A DNA stretch of 64,000 bases from Cheiracanthium punctorium. Taxonomy: Eukaryota; Arthropoda; Arachnida; Araneae; Cheiracanthiidae. The notes under the pieces were generated by a model. That model worked only from the letters and a program-made list of their open reading frames with translations, did no database searches and was not told the origin of the DNA. The DNA is taken from positions 251,501-315,500 of the forward strand of contig JAWZYV010013002.1 of NCBI GenBank assembly GCA_038373885.1, given 5' to 3'. Within the stretch, counting starts at the first letter, position 1, and every line of letters starts with the position of its first letter. Position numbers and translations under genes: made by a program. This document shows, in pieces, positions 1-11,844 of the stretch.

Positions 1-843
1 AGATTGTTGAGATTTTATATATAAAGTTGTTGTAACATCTAGTTGTACACCTAGACTTCTGGAGAGAATATTTACAGGACCACTCAAAAGAATTTCAGTA
101 CTTATGTATTATCCCGGCGGTGTGGAAAGATGCGCGATTTTTCGCTAAGATAAATGCCGGTCGCACGAAATTATTGATAGTTCCGAATACGACTGGCAAC
201 AGTTTGCCGGCACATTTTCCGAAAAAAATAATTTGGCGGGAATGCCCACTAGCATAGGTGCACACACGGAGGGGGCTATGGGGGGCTGAAGCCCAATATA
301 TTGTGTCTGTAGTCAGTCATTCTTTGGCCCATACACAAAATCTCGCCATTTGTCATCGACCTTGTAGAGTTTTGCCAAATTTAATGCCAAAAATAATTAC
401 GTATTTCGCATAACTATAAAACTTTAACCATAGAATGTTGAAATTTTGTATTTAGAATTATTGCAACATCTAACTGTGCTTTTACTGCAGCCGACTGTGT
501 AATTTATTACAGGGTCACCCAAAAGACTTAAAATACATTAAGGTCTATAGATACCTTCATTTAATCAAAAGTCTGTGAAGAATAACTATTTCGGCTATGA
601 CTGAAATCTCGCAAACTATCTCAAGCTTGTTGGCTTTTTTTCGAAATATTGCCCAGTCAAATGAAACAAATCTTTCAAATTGAACTCAGCTTGGCGATAT
701 TTTAAATATTTGGCTAGAAATCGCTAAACCGTAGAATTGCAGTATTTTATCTCTTTCAAACGAAATAAGTTTAGATGAAGTGCACCGAAAATATTTATGC
801 TTTAATTTAATAGACGTACAAGGAAGTCATGTGGTGTTCATAT
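1..843 (+). repeat. Dispersed hairpin-ended repeat, copy A (truncated by window start)
   Basis: The segment is homologous to 58455..60165 (+) and to the reverse complement of 44559..46513. It is built of loosely repeated units of about 200 bp that share phrases such as 'acaggaccactcaaaagaat' and 'gtagaatgttgaaattt'. The right end carries 'acaaggaagtcatgtgg' followed by a short imperfect hairpin (near 827..843), as in the other copies. The left end lies outside the window. It has no coding capacity and its class is unknown. Confidence 0.6.
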
Positions 844-1114
844 GAGATTTATTATTTCCGCGATTTGATATGAAAAACAAACAATCATGATAAAAGGAGT
901 TGTACATAGTTTTTTACACTTGCATTCTTCCATAATGAGTGTATGCAAGAGAATTTTTTTTCAACACATCGTGCTGTTGTTTCTGATGCCCCTCGACAAC
1001 CGTAAACGGCGGTGCCACATACCCCCCCCCCCCCACGGAGAGAGGCGGAGAGAGGCAATGGGCAGAGGGGTGCGCCTTCCATTTTTAGGGCCCCAGTGGA
1101 AGGAAGTACGAGTT

Positions 1115-1361
1115 AGCCCGTGGTCCCCTAATTTTGAACCAATTCCAGAGGAGAGACCAATCCCCAGAGGTATCGTTTAACAACTTGGAGGACATTGGAG
1201 CCACGACGGATTTTACGTGCACCCGCTACTATTAGCGTACAGGGTCCCACAGTAGTCGAGCCGAGAGGAAGTTGACCCTCCCAAGAACTGGCCAAGACGG
1301 ATGCTGTTTCACTTGCCGTGTTCTAATGGAACGGAGTTTAGCGCGCAGACCACTGCGGGAC
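1115..1361 (-). mobile_element. SINE, same family as 19501..19840, minus strand
   Basis: The reverse complement matches the element at 19501..19840: head 'gtcccgcagtggtctg', then a body with 'aacacggcaagtgaa' and 'gtaaaatccgtcgtggctcc'. Match is clear from about 1115 to 1361. The A-rich tail end is not clear, because a C-run and G-rich sequence (1021..1080) lies there. Small open frames across this region are SINE sequence, not genes. Confidence 0.65.
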
Positions 1362-2456
1362 CATCGCCATCGTAATTTACAGTGTTACTTCAAAATATGT
1401 TTTTACATACAGTACTCACTCGTGTATAACGCGCATGCTGTACTTTGCAAGAAAAACAGGCAAATTTTTGTTATCTCGTATATAATGCGCATTATAAATT
1501 TGACATGTACGTGAATTCGAAAGTGACTGAAATTTTCAATTAAGTGGATGGAACTGAAGATGATATGATGTAAGAGTTCACTGGCTGTGCAATTGATGAC
1601 AAAGACTGTGGTGATGACATTAGTAGCGACAAAGAGAATTTCTAATGCGTTAAAAAATAATGGTATTGGCGATTTTGTATAAAATATAGTGTAAACGGCT
1701 AAATAAAAATGCTACAAGTACTTTTATTAAGAATTTTTTTTCCAGTTTTATTATCTACTGTGAATAAATTTCTTAATTCATACACATATCGTGGATTACA
1801 GGTACATGCAGCAGGAAAAATGTTTTCTGTGTATAATGCACACTCGGATTTTTTGTCTTAAATTTTTGGGGAAAAAAAAGCACGTTATACACGAGTAAAT
1901 ATGGTAATTTACACAGGAACCAGGCCACATCCAAGCAAATGATAGATATTAAAAAAATCGGAGATGTCAGTCAGCTGATTTAAATTACTTTAGAAGTTAT
2001 TTACAAAAAAAAAAAAAAAGTGTCATGTTTTATAGTATTTGGCTGCATAAAATGATTTAGGTTTTTGTTAAGCATCCGACAGAAACGGTATTCATAACGA
2101 AAAATTTAATAATCTTAAGAATCATTTCTAATCCAAATATCAGCTCCATGCAGAACACAGTGGAAATAGTTTTAGGTAAAAGAATAAGGATTTCTTTTAA
2201 CAAAGTACAGTATAATCTTTTAATCGTCTATTCATTGACACGAGAACAACAGTATAACCTTGATTTCTTGAAGTCGAAGAAAAGAAACGGCAGAAAAAAT
2301 CGAGATAACAAGGTGAAATAAAAGGGGGTGTCAGTTTAATAGGAAAAACACATTTATTCAAGATATTGAAGCTGCACTGCATAACTAATTTAGAATACTG
2401 CAAACGAATAAAACGGCTGGTTGGCCAAGTTTAGTGAATTTGTAAAAGTAGATTCT

Positions 2457-2494
<38 letters not shown>

Positions 2495-2657
2495 GGGTAA
2501 GCAACAATAAGTAATCGTAGATTAACACATCACATGGCAGTTTCAACATAAGAAACTTTCTGAATTAAAAAAAAAAAAAAAAAAAAAATTAAATAAACCA
2601 AATACTGGTTCAAAACTAGTTCTGTAAACAATTTATAAATGAATTTTTTAATCAAAA
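1362..2657. other. AT-rich stretch without recognised gene
   Basis: I see no coding or RNA gene here. It contains A and T homopolymers (for example near 2006, 2461..2490 and 2567..2588) and phrases such as 'ttatctactgtgaataaattt'. It probably consists of decayed repeats. Confidence 0.4.
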
Positions 2658-2950
2658 TCTTAATATATATATAAAATGCTAATGTTCGTTTGTAAAGACA
2701 GGGTTTTCTCTATCACCACCAACTCAAATTAACTTCCCGTTGGGGTGGTAAATACGTGTAGTTATCATTTTTCCTAAAAGACCTTTTGACCCTACTTTTT
2801 GACAGTCCCCACTCCGCTCTCCTCCGGAGTGAGGGATCCTGTAAAAATTACCACCCTCCAATCTATGCCACCCTCGAAAAACTCCTCCCCGGAAGCTCGT
2901 GTCGGTGATCAAAGTTTATGACCCCTGCACGTGTTGGTGAAATCTTGACC
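2658..2950 (+). mobile_element. Helitron-like 5' end, family X
   Basis: The sequence begins A|TC followed by TTAATATATATATAAAATG, the usual AT-rich start of animal Helitrons with TC at the terminus and a host A before it. It continues with 'ctaatgttcgtttgtaaag', which recurs at 5055 with the following ~90 bp ('ctctatcaccaccaac', 'cttcccgttggggtgg'). No rep/helicase reading frame is present. The 3' end for this copy was not identified. Confidence 0.5.
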
Positions 2951-3803
2951 TGTGACCTCCAGCTACATGGTCAGAGCGGCGAAGTAATAGTTTTCAATCC
3001 AGTAACCCTTATTATAATACAAAAAAATAGTGGCGTATATTGGCGCTTATAACGTTTCTAAGTTACGGTATATTTAAAATCTCATTGTTAATGGCGTTAT
3101 TATTAATTTTTTAAACTGGCAGTTTTTCAGTGAATGTTTTACAATTTAGGGAGGGGGCCCGGAAACCTCGGTACACTCCTTAAGTGCGCCCCTGACTCTA
3201 ATTATGGATTAGCTTGTAATATTAAGATTTAAATAAATATCAGAATGCTGAATGATACATTATAGATGGAATAAATTGGCATTTTGAAGGAGACTTAAGT
3301 TTTAGAAAATGTTATTAAAAATAACTTTCTGAAGCTTTCATAAATAATTGTTTTAAAAATCTAAGCTTGCCTCCCAAAAAATATAATTTCAAGTTCAAAA
3401 CACATTTATTTTGATATCAATAACAATAAAAGAAAAAACTGACTAAAATAAAAAGTTATAGATCCCCCCCCCTTTCAATTAAACTCCCAATTTCCCGAAG
3501 AAAATTTTTATTTTGTGCTCGACAAAGCTTCGAAATTTTGCGCTTCTACCCCATCAGGGAGCTTAGCTGTAGGTTTTAAACAGACATTTATAGGGAAGAG
3601 GGGGTAGAGCCGCCTAAAGATCGCCATTTATTATTGTATCAATAGATAATCTACCTTATTTAGAGGATACTAAAATCTTTTTAGGGAAGCACTCCCACTA
3701 AAATTAAGCAACTGTCTTATCCCTTCAATGCAGCGCAAAAAAAAGCACCCAACATCCAGTTAAATAATATCCTCACATTCATTACAAAACAAATTTATGT
3801 CCA
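2951..3803. other. AT-rich stretch without recognised gene
   Basis: No gene seen. It includes a G/C-run-rich stretch at 3149..3200 ('gggagggggcccggaaacc' and 'gcgcccctga') that resembles the end of a hAT-type MITE, but I did not find a partner end. Confidence 0.35.
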
Positions 3804-4960
3804 TCTATAATAATAAAAATCTGGAGTGACTCCACTCGACTTTCCGAACACTTGATACCATGCGTTTAAATAAATTTCATTCAAATCAGTCGGATCTAGT
3901 GTTCAAGCATTAGTGCACTTAATTTGATTGCACATGATTTGAGTGTATAGGCCGGAATGTATAAGAATACTTTTTTGTGTCCATATAAAAAACTGTAAGG
4001 CGTACACTCGCGAAAATTTATGCAGTATGTAAGACAGTGACCTATAATATGCGGACCTAATTTGATGTCACACGAATGAACCATTTAGACACTAGCTCAC
4101 TTTAAATGATGTGCGTCCTTAAGCCGTCATATATAAGAATTACTTCTTGCGAGTTTGTGAAAGAACTATCAGCTCTACACATACAAAAATCTATACAGAT
4201 CATGAGACCGTGACGTATAATATATCAGGTTGTAACGAAAGTTTTCCGCCATATCTGCCTGAAATACTAACTTCTCCTTAGATAACTGTTTTTGAACTTT
4301 CGGTACCAAACCTGCACAGTGTCACATGATACAACAATAGTACTTAAAGCTGTACTCATAATTCGTTGATATTATGTAGCTGACTTTTTGCAACACAACT
4401 GGAAGTAAATGATGGTTTTAATCCTCTAGAATGATAGCTCTATTTGAGACACCTTATACTTAATGATAACTATATTTTTTACAGATTTCACAACACAGTG
4501 TTATAAAGTAAACCTCTTTCTTTCAAATGCCAAAAATCGTTTGACAAAATATGAGCAAATACGCCAACGAGAACTGTGTTCTGACGAAGTTTGCGGTGGC
4601 GGGAAACTTTCGTTACAACCTAATACATACCCAATTTGGGCTCAACCGAATGCAGCCTATAGACAGTAGCGCTCTTTCAGGAATTCTGTACATGGGCCAT
4701 AATGTAAAACAACAACGATTTGTTGCCCTGTCAAAAAACTATAAGTCCTATACTCAGCAAAATCTATACATGTTGTGTGACGATGACCTACAATATACAT
4801 ACCCAATTTGAACTTCTTCGAATCACCATATAGATTCTAGCTCATTTTAAATGATTTTCGTCCATAGATCGTAATGTATAAGAATTATTTTTTGCAATCA
4901 CGTGAACAAACTAGTGTTGCAGAAAACTATGATTGATTCTTGTGTTCGTTTTTCTAAAGT
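3804..4960 (+). mobile_element. Helitron-like element, family Y, 5' part with ~190-bp internal repeats
   Basis: Starts A|TCTATAATAATAAAAATC, a Helitron-type 5' end. The body is a run of about 190-bp monomers, each with 'tataagaat', 'gtgacctataatat'-like and 'agctcactttaaatgat'-like blocks (near 3960, 4130, 4790, 4870). The same sequence occurs inverted at 21690..22385, including 'cactcgactttccgaacac' just inside the 5' end. The 3' terminus is not evident. No rep/helicase frame is present, so this is a non-autonomous or decayed copy. Confidence 0.5.
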
Positions 4961-5046
4961 GCAATATATGTTGAAAGTTCTATTAAAAAGTCCACTTGTC
5001 AAGATGGTACTCGAACTTTATTCCTTCTAGAACTTAGTCGAACAAT

Positions 5047-5871
5047 CAGCTGTATATAAAATGCTAATGTTCGTTTGTAAAGACAGGAATTTCTCTATCA
5101 CCACCAACTTGAATTAACTTCCCGTTGGGGTGGTAAATATCCCTTGGTCTCACGGTGAAAGTAAGGGAGTTTGGTCGCGGTGGATGGAAGTGGGTGGCGA
5201 AAATGTGAAAAAAAATATATTTGTCCTTTCCTAACTCATGAGAACTTCTGAAAAGTTCTAAAAATTCCTGGAATGACCTAGAAAACTCCAAAATGTGTGC
5301 AACTGTTACAGTCAATCTAGAATGTTCTAGCAGGTTCTAAAAATTTCTGGAAAGATCTAGAAAGTTCCAAATTGTGTGCAACTGTTAAAATCGATATGGA
5401 ATGTTGCAGAAAGTTCTATAAATGTCTGGTCGCGTGTGGATCAATTGCGATGGGTGATTGTTATTCGGAAATTTTACAGCATACTGCTTCGCAGCCTCTC
5501 GCTTATTCCGATGAAATTCTCCGTAAAGTAACACCATTTCAGTGTATTCATTAGTATTAAACATTGTCTTTTGTTTTTTATACTCAATAAGCTACGAATT
5601 CAAATATCATGAACTTTAGACAAACACTAACAAAGTAACTTAAACAGCAGTTTTTCAACTCCAATAAAATATTAAAATTTAATGTTTATCGTCTGTTGCT
5701 ATATGAGCAGGAATACTTTCTATACACCGCATGTTTAATGGTCGAATAAGTCTCTCAATATCTAAGATAGAAATCTAAATTATCTACGTTTAAAATGGAT
5801 CCTTAAATATCTTTTATACCATTAAGCATGCGGTGTATTTTAGCCCGAGCAACGCCGGGATTCGCTGCTAG
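5047..5871 (+). mobile_element. Short non-autonomous Helitron, family X
   Basis: The left part repeats the family X 5' sequence ('tataaaatgctaatgttcg' at 5055). The right end at 5871 is a Helitron-type 3' terminus: a small GC hairpin (stem CCCG / CGGG, 5844..5859), then about 9 nt and CTAG|T. The exact 5' base is uncertain because the TC is not perfectly placed. Internally there is a two- to three-copy tandem repeat of about 107 bp ('aaattcctggaatgacctag', 'aactccaaaatgtgtgcaac') at about 5247..5430. The structure is seen directly; the family name rests on known Helitron termini. Confidence 0.55.
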
Positions 5872-6375
5872 TATGTTTTTAAAAAATAATTAAGAAACCA
5901 ATTCTTTCATATTTTTTATTGATTTATTCTAACGAATTTTATATTCACACTTAACGATAAAACCACCACCCGAAAGTGTTATCCATAGAAAGCATGCACT
6001 AAAATTCATGTTAATCTAAGGATAAACCCATCTAGTTATACACACAAGACTACATTCAAGAGAAACTATTCACATATTTAAAAATCATTAAAACGTATCA
6101 CAATCCTAAACTTGAAACAATATCTAATTTTGTAATAAGTGTTTTATTAGTTGCTTACAGCTTTAAAATTTCTACTATATTTCTAAATAAATAATGCACT
6201 GCACAGTGAAAAAAAAAAATCTTTAAAATAAAACTGGGAAGGCTGATTTTTTTTTTCTTTTGATAACGTATTAAATTGCATGGAATACTGTCTGAACTGC
6301 TAAGTCTGTTGCTATGTTGTTGCTGTTAACATGCATATCGGATTTGTGTGCTTGGCTCGAAGACCACTTATAAAT
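5872..6375. other. AT-rich stretch without recognised gene
   Basis: Nothing recognisable beyond A and T runs. Confidence 0.35.
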
Positions 6376-6570
6376 ACTCGTCAGGAGGACAACACAAGGG
6401 GGGATGCCCTCCGTGGGGGTCTTTCTAAGGGGTCCTAACCCGTATTTACGCTAAGTTTCGGAGAAAACCTCAGAAAACTCCGAACGGTTAGGTCGACGGT
6501 CGCGCGATGGAACCCGAACCCGGGACCTTCCCACTTCGCCCGTCTACCATTTCCAGCAATCAGGGAGGTA
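6376..6570 (-). mobile_element. Possible tRNA-derived SINE, minus strand
   Basis: A GC-richer block in AT-rich surroundings. Read on the minus strand it has a tRNA-like head with a box B-like stretch (reverse complement of 'gaacccgaacccgggac', 6510..6526) and a body with 'ttttctgaggttttctcc', a phrase typical of arthropod SINE bodies. Box A is weak and I found no target duplication, so the assignment is tentative. Confidence 0.4.
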
Positions 6571-6599
6571 GAGATCTGGAGAGAAACGTCCGTATAACG

Positions 6600-7760
6600 A
6601 AATGGCACTTTTTAAGTTCGGAAAAAGATAACCACACGATGGCGCCACTACCGACCGACTCCCATGTTTATCATATGGTGCATATGCGTTTGTGATATAA
6701 AAACAACTTTTACAAGAATTAGAATCGTTTTGTTTCATAAAATGTTTTTCTAAACATTTTTTGAATGCTTAACTTTATAGAACACATGTGTTTTTACGTA
6801 ATTTATGTATATGTTCCGAAGAATTGAGTATTTTTTTAGCGTCTGCTATAAGCTAATTGGTACTTTGAAATAAGCACAAAATATATTCTTATCGCTTTAT
6901 TTTAATCGTAACAAAAATAAAGGAAAATATAATCAACTTACTGTCTGTTTTAGATAATTTTTAGATATTTAGATTTTTAGATTATTAGATATTTATTTAG
7001 ATTTTTAGATAATAAAAGTACTCTGAGTACTACAATCTTTGAGCGAGCTTCGGAGATGTCGAAAAGTAGCTACCGAAGCTTTATCGTATGTTTCGGGCGA
7101 AGGTGACGGCGAGTGTCCGCAGCATTCCTTGCCGTACCCTATCGTAACGATTACCGCGGGAAACAAATACAGTTCTCGATGCTTTACACTTGGCATCCAG
7201 TTCTTTTTCTAATCGTCGCCTGAATTTTTAAACATTTTTTTCTACTGAAAAATAGCTATTGCAGTGATATATATGTTTTGCTTTTCGTTTTGAAAACAAT
7301 TTTTTATAGTGTTTAAATAGCAAGGTGTGACAATGCATACACATTTTAATCATTTTCTAAACCATTAATTACCTTGAGAGATATTGTTACATTGATTATT
7401 TGTGTAGAAATTTTAATTAATTCGATTTTTTTTAAATAAGGTATTTGTTCTGATTTCATTTATTTTTTTGGTTTTTCAAATAATTAAAATATTTTTAATA
7501 CAAAAATTAATAGCCTTTAAGTTTTAATAAATATATTTCATCTGTTCTGAGTGTAATCTTACCGTTAAATTTTCTCACTTTTATTTTTAAATAACTGAAG
7601 CACAAAAAAAAAAAAAAAAATCATGCGTTTTTTCTAATTAAAAAACTGACCGGAACAAAACCAAAACACAAACCAAACAACAGTGTTTTAGCCGCGAATA
7701 GGGGAGCCGGTCTAACCTAGCGCCCCCTATTTCCATACATGAAGGATGTCAATTCTCAAG
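6600..7760. other. Intergenic; low-complexity 'ttagat' repeats
   Basis: No gene recognised. 6947..7012 is a degenerate tandem of 'tttagat'. A slightly GC-richer block at 7020..7200 has open frames but no recognisable protein. Confidence 0.35.
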
Positions 7761-7946
7761 CTGAGTGCCGTTCAACGTTTTTCTCCAGGTCTCTACCTCC
7801 CTGCCAGCAACAAAATCACTGTGCCATGGTGAGGTTGCCTGTTGCTATTCTACACTTTGTTCACATCCCTCACAGTGGGAGCAGCGTTCGCAGTCCAGCA
7901 ACCCAATGACCCTCATCGGATTACACGGTAGTTTTTGCAGATTACT

Positions 7947-8307
7947 TAGGGCGCGTTCGAGAATTCATCGGTTGTGCACCGGTAACACCGGTGCACGACC
8001 AGAGCGTTCGAAAAGGCGGAGCGTGGGGCGGAGCTCTAGAAGTAACCGCGTTCGAAAACGTTTCGGTCATGCAGCGGTTGTCTGCTCAGTGTGACCAGAG
8101 CGCAAACAGAATGACCCTGCTAGCGAGGTGGGTTATTCCGGTTATTAGCCTAGTGTTGGCAGCGTTTATATTGTTTTCTCGGCTTAGAATCCGATGTGGT
8201 GAGGATGACCGAAACCGGTTGATAACCGTAACGTCCCTTAACCGAAGAATGACCGCAACCGGTAGCACCGGTGCATAACCAACCGGTGAATTCTCGAACG
8301 GGCCCAG
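7947..8307. mobile_element. hAT-type MITE (361 bp), TIR TAGGGCGCGTTCGAGAATTC
   Basis: Terminal inverted repeats: left TAGGGCGCGTTCGAGAATTC, right (reverse complement) CTGGGCCCGTTCGAGAATTC. It is flanked by AGATTACT (7939..7946) and AGATTGCT (8308..8315), an 8-bp target duplication with one mismatch, which is typical of the hAT superfamily. The subterminal regions carry ACCGGTGCA-type palindromes. There is no transposase. Open frames of 60 to 109 codons across it are spurious. Confidence 0.75.
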
Positions 8308-8417
8308 AGATTGCTAAATTATACATTTAGGTAAAGAAATAACATGCGCAGAACGATGCGCGAAGCTGTCACTCACGCGAAGTCACGGATACGTCACGTC
8401 GAAATGCTCTATACATC

Positions 8418-8860
8418 TTATGCATCAGTACTGTCATCACTATTAGATTTAACAACATAGCCAGTAATGATGTCTTCATCTGTCAAATGCTGGAACCCAG
8501 GCTCGCATGCATCACTTTGAAACCAATCTTCTAAATTTCTGCATCCAGATTTTCGAAACCTTTGAATTCTTTTGCTCTTTCAAGAATACTGTCATCATTT
8601 TCTTCTTGAATATCTGAAGATGATTGTTCGTCAAGTGGTATGATCTTTGACCACGATCGTGATAACGTAGACGATTTTACCTTTAACCATGATGCTGATA
8701 TTCCATATACTGCATCCAATAACGAATATTGCTTCCAAAAATTTGGTATTGTTATAACTTCATGAATCCAATTTTTCAACAGTTCAGATCTGTAGTGCTG
8801 TTCCATTGCTGAAATTACATCTTGATCCATAGACTGTTTCACAGTTGAAAATGTTTCTCT
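8418..8860 (-). pseudogene. Tigger/Jerky-like (pogo group) transposase fragment
   Basis: Minus-strand translation gives MDQDVISAMEQHYR, then SLLDAVYGISASW and LSRSWSKIIP. These are the C-terminal hallmarks of Tigger/Jerky DDE transposases, where 'MDQ' is followed by the 'W..V...T...SW.K..P' segment. A one-base frameshift near 8534..8540 moves the last part into another frame, which reads WFQSDACEPGFQHLTDEDI and ends at a stop at 8418..8420, also typical of the family. The N-terminal DNA-binding half and catalytic core are absent, and an in-frame stop lies upstream at about 8861. It is a dead relic. Confidence 0.7.
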
Positions 8861-9021
8861 TTAAAATTTTTTGCCAGTCCGGAATGAGCACGAATAATCG
8901 AGAGTATACCGTATTATTGGAAAAACCCTTGGGTTGAATTTTAAACTATTCAAAACATATTTTTATGTTTTAATTATATTTGACACACACAGATGAATAA
9001 TGTATGTATACATTTATACAC

Positions 9022-9110
9022 AGTTGAGTCCTTATAATCCGAGTTTATCGGGACGGACACTGACTCGACATATGCGGATTGCATTATAAAATCGACGAGA
9101 AAAAAAATCC
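9022..9110 (+). mobile_element. Possible Tigger-type terminal repeat
   Basis: 'CAGTTGAGTCCTTATAATCC' beginning at 9022 resembles Tigger/pogo terminal repeats (CAGT-GA-TCC...ATCCG). Its interior faces right, away from the transposase fragment at 8418..8860, so the two may be different copies. No partner terminus found. Confidence 0.35.
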
Positions 9111-9248
9111 AAATTTAGTAACTCTGCATACTCATATGAAGTATATTACCATTTATTATACTTCATTTAAAATAAGTAAAAAATAAATAATATTTAAATA
9201 CAGTCACTCTTATGTCTGTAGTGCAAACATTTGTTATTCACATATGCT

Positions 9249-9473
9249 TAAGGTGACCAGATTTTTGTAGTCAGAATCGGGGATATGTCCCCGATTCTGA
9301 CAACAAAAATGGGGACATTTATAATTAATGCAATAATTAACAGTAATTTAATTGAAAAACAATGCAATAATTAAAAATTGTCCCCAGTTCCATATTTACA
9401 TTCTGGGGACAATTTGAAAAACGTCCTGAAAATGGGGACTGTCCCCGGAAAATGGGGACGTTTGATCACCTTA
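9249..9473. mobile_element. hAT-type MITE (225 bp), GTGACCA family
   Basis: TIRs TAAGGTGACCAGAT (left) and TAAGGTGATCAAAC (right, reverse complement). Exact 8-bp target duplication CATATGCT at 9241..9248 and 9474..9481. The interior has short inverted blocks such as 'tccccgattctga' and 'atggggac'. Two other members lie at 11009..11836 and 28079..28629. Short length and no coding make it a non-autonomous hAT element. Confidence 0.85.
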
Positions 9474-9481
9474 CATATGCT

Positions 9482-10260
9482 TCATTTCTCTATGAACCTA
9501 ATTCTAAAGCCGGCGCGGACGAAGTCGCGGGTACCTGTTAGTAAGTAGATAAATAAATAAAACTACCAAATTTTCTTAGAGTAACAAAAAATAAATCCTC
9601 GAAAACTGAACCTAGCTTGGCGATATCTACCAAATTTGGGATACAAACTGGCAAACTTTACAATTTATTTATTAAACTTTATTTAACTACTGAGAAGTAT
9701 AGTTAGAATAATTTAAATTTTAGCTTATGGCGGAGGAAATAATTGAAATGATGTTAATGTCGGAAATTGTCCAAACATAGCACAGGGAAAAAAACTGGAA
9801 TTTTCTTTCTTTTTTCTCTTCTGAACACCTGTACATTTGAAACATTTGTGCAATAATGGTCAACAGGCTATAAAATATTTTTTTAAAAAAGTACTTCAAA
9901 CAAATGATTTAGATCGATGATTATGATTGATCGGTAGTTACGTATTATATCAGCGACCATTTTCTAAAAAATGTTTTCGCCAAAGAGTGTGATTTCGCCC
10001 CAAAATATTCTTCAAAGGTTTAACTTCGAGAAGCTTAGAATTGTGGTATTCTGTTAATTGTTAAGAGCGGGGACGCTAAATTTGTGCACGTTTCAGACTT
10101 TTAAAAAGAAATGAAGGACCGAATTACTTCTGCTTAATAATTTTAGTTTTTATGAAAAAGCTTTAATATTGAAACTTGAAGGGGGGGGGGACTTTTATTT
10201 TTTGGAAGATATTTGTCTTTGAAATAAAACAGATTTCTTTAATATTAGTTGCATATCAAG
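9482..10260. other. Intergenic, no gene recognised
   Basis: AT-rich. A Helitron-terminus-like fragment 'aagccggcgcggacgaag' occurs near 9510 and a G-run at 10179..10189. Nothing codes. Confidence 0.35.
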
Positions 10261-10261
10261 A

Positions 10262-10645
10262 TCAGATGGAGCCGGACAAAGGAAAGTGAAATTCTGGAAG
10301 TGTGGCGTCGAAGGACAAGTACAAAAGTACTGTCGTCATAAGTCTGATGACCAGCAACAATATTCTCAGAAAAACAAGGAGGGAAACTAGGAAGTGGCCA
10401 TCTCGCGACGCGGAGGGTTGCCAGATATTCAAAAGCCTCATCTTAAAATCTTGAAGATTTCTTTAGTAAATGGATTTATTTATTATTATTATTTATTTTA
10501 TTTTTTTTTGGATACGCGAATGGTTCTTCTTGCCATATGATGATTGATACAGGACCTAATGGAACCATCATAAGAACAGACCTGGCTAAGAAATTAAATT
10601 TAAAGTTTATCTGGACACCGACTTCGGTCATTCTCCAGACTGTGG
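10262..10645 (+). pseudogene. Ty3/Gypsy-type retrotransposon relic (zinc knuckle and protease)
   Basis: The first part (about 10290..10340) translates to FWKCGVEGQVQKYCRH, a retroviral-type CCHC zinc knuckle whose first Cys has become Phe and whose His has become Gln. After stops and an AT-rich insertion, 10537..10645 reads MMIDTGPNGTIIRTDLA and FIWTPTSVILQTVAG, matching the aspartic protease start of Gypsy-like Pol (the D-T-G active-site triad is intact, with the conserved leucine-rich strand following). Reverse transcriptase and integrase are missing, so this is a small broken fragment. Confidence 0.65.
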
Positions 10646-11008
10646 CAGGCAGAGTTGGACAAAATGCACCGAAAATATATTTTCGATACAAAATACAACG
10701 CACATTGATTCAAATGCATTAAAATACAAAATATTTTTTGAATTTAAAAACTATAAAATATAAAATACTTGTATTCTCAAAATACACACAAAATACAAAA
10801 TATAAAAACTTTTAAAGTACGTATTATAACTAAGCTAATTTTTCAACTGAAGATTCCTGTTTATTTTATTGAAATATACTTTAACGTAAAAAACAAAAAG
10901 ATAGTAATAATTGATGTTTAGAATGCATGATATTTATAAAAAAAAGTAAAAGGAAATCTACTCATTGTTTTTCTAAAGCGGTAACTTGAAAAGTTTTAGC
11001 TGTATAAC

Positions 11009-11836
11009 TAACGTGACCATATTTTTTTCTTCAAAACGGGACATCTACTACTTTTTTGGCAATAGCGTATTTATTTTCTTCCTCAAAACGGGATATCTAC
11101 CGTTTTTAAGGTGATAGTGTAAGGAGACTGAATATACAGGTCTGGGTATCTTTCAGCTGTTAAGAAAACGTGCAAAAAAGCTTGTTTTAATGTTAATATC
11201 AAAATAAAATGAAAAAAAAACTTTGCTAAAACACACATATACCATAAAACAAAATAGTGCAAGACGCACGTTTCGGATGGTACAAGGGGTAGGCCCTTCT
11301 TCGACTTCAAAAACACCATCCGACACAAGGCAGGAAGGTAGGAAAGTGAGAAATGTAAACAAAAGGACACACAGAAAAAAGGAAGTTGTCATTCAGGTAG
11401 AAAAAAATTCTTAGAAAACCAGAGTGAAAAGGGAAAATAAAGTGGAGATCGGGGGAGGGAGAGGAATAAGCAAAAGAGGAACATGACTTCAAAAAAAGAA
11501 ATAAATTGAAATAGTTGACAAAAAAAGAACATTAAAAGAACAAACACAAAAACAATACATCCCCCGGCGTTTTCTTTGCGTCTCGAGAGGGGAGGGAGGG
11601 AGGTCAGTTTTTTTTTTTTTTTTTTAACAGACACTGCCGTTGGATGATTTTAGATTTTTAGCGGCCTTTATTGAAATCGTTACCGTGGGTTGCTCTCTTT
11701 CTAAAAACGGGACATTGCAGGGGACATTTTCTAAAAACGGGACATTACGGTGTCCCGAAGCTGTGCTTGGGGACAACGGGACAAGCCACCTAAAAACGGG
11801 ACTGTCCTGTTCAAAACGGGACGTATGGTCACCTTA
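11009..11836. mobile_element. hAT-type MITE (828 bp), GTGACCA family, with insertions
   Basis: TIRs TAACGTGACCATA and TAAGGTGACCATA (reverse complement of the right end). Exact 8-bp target duplication TGTATAAC at 11001..11008 and 11837..11844. The ends carry repeated 'aaaacgggac' blocks. The middle (about 11110..11635) looks like unrelated DNA inserted later, including a hammerhead-like foldback terminus at 11212..11303 and a T-run at 11608..11625. The small open frames inside are not genes. Confidence 0.8.
11212..11303 (-). mobile_element. Foldback-family terminus with degraded hammerhead-like motif
   Basis: 'AACTTTGCTAAAACACACAT' at 11219 matches the terminus shared by the foldbacks at 19270 and 34400 (AACTTTRTRAAAAAACACACAT). 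Downstream, on the minus strand, there is TCGAAGAAGG, a variable stem, then CCGAAACGTGCGTC. This lies in the same relative place as the hammerhead-like cores of the other two elements. The CUGA box is mutated and stem II is poor, so it is at best a decayed relative. Confidence 0.4.
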
Positions 11837-11844
11837 TGTATAAC

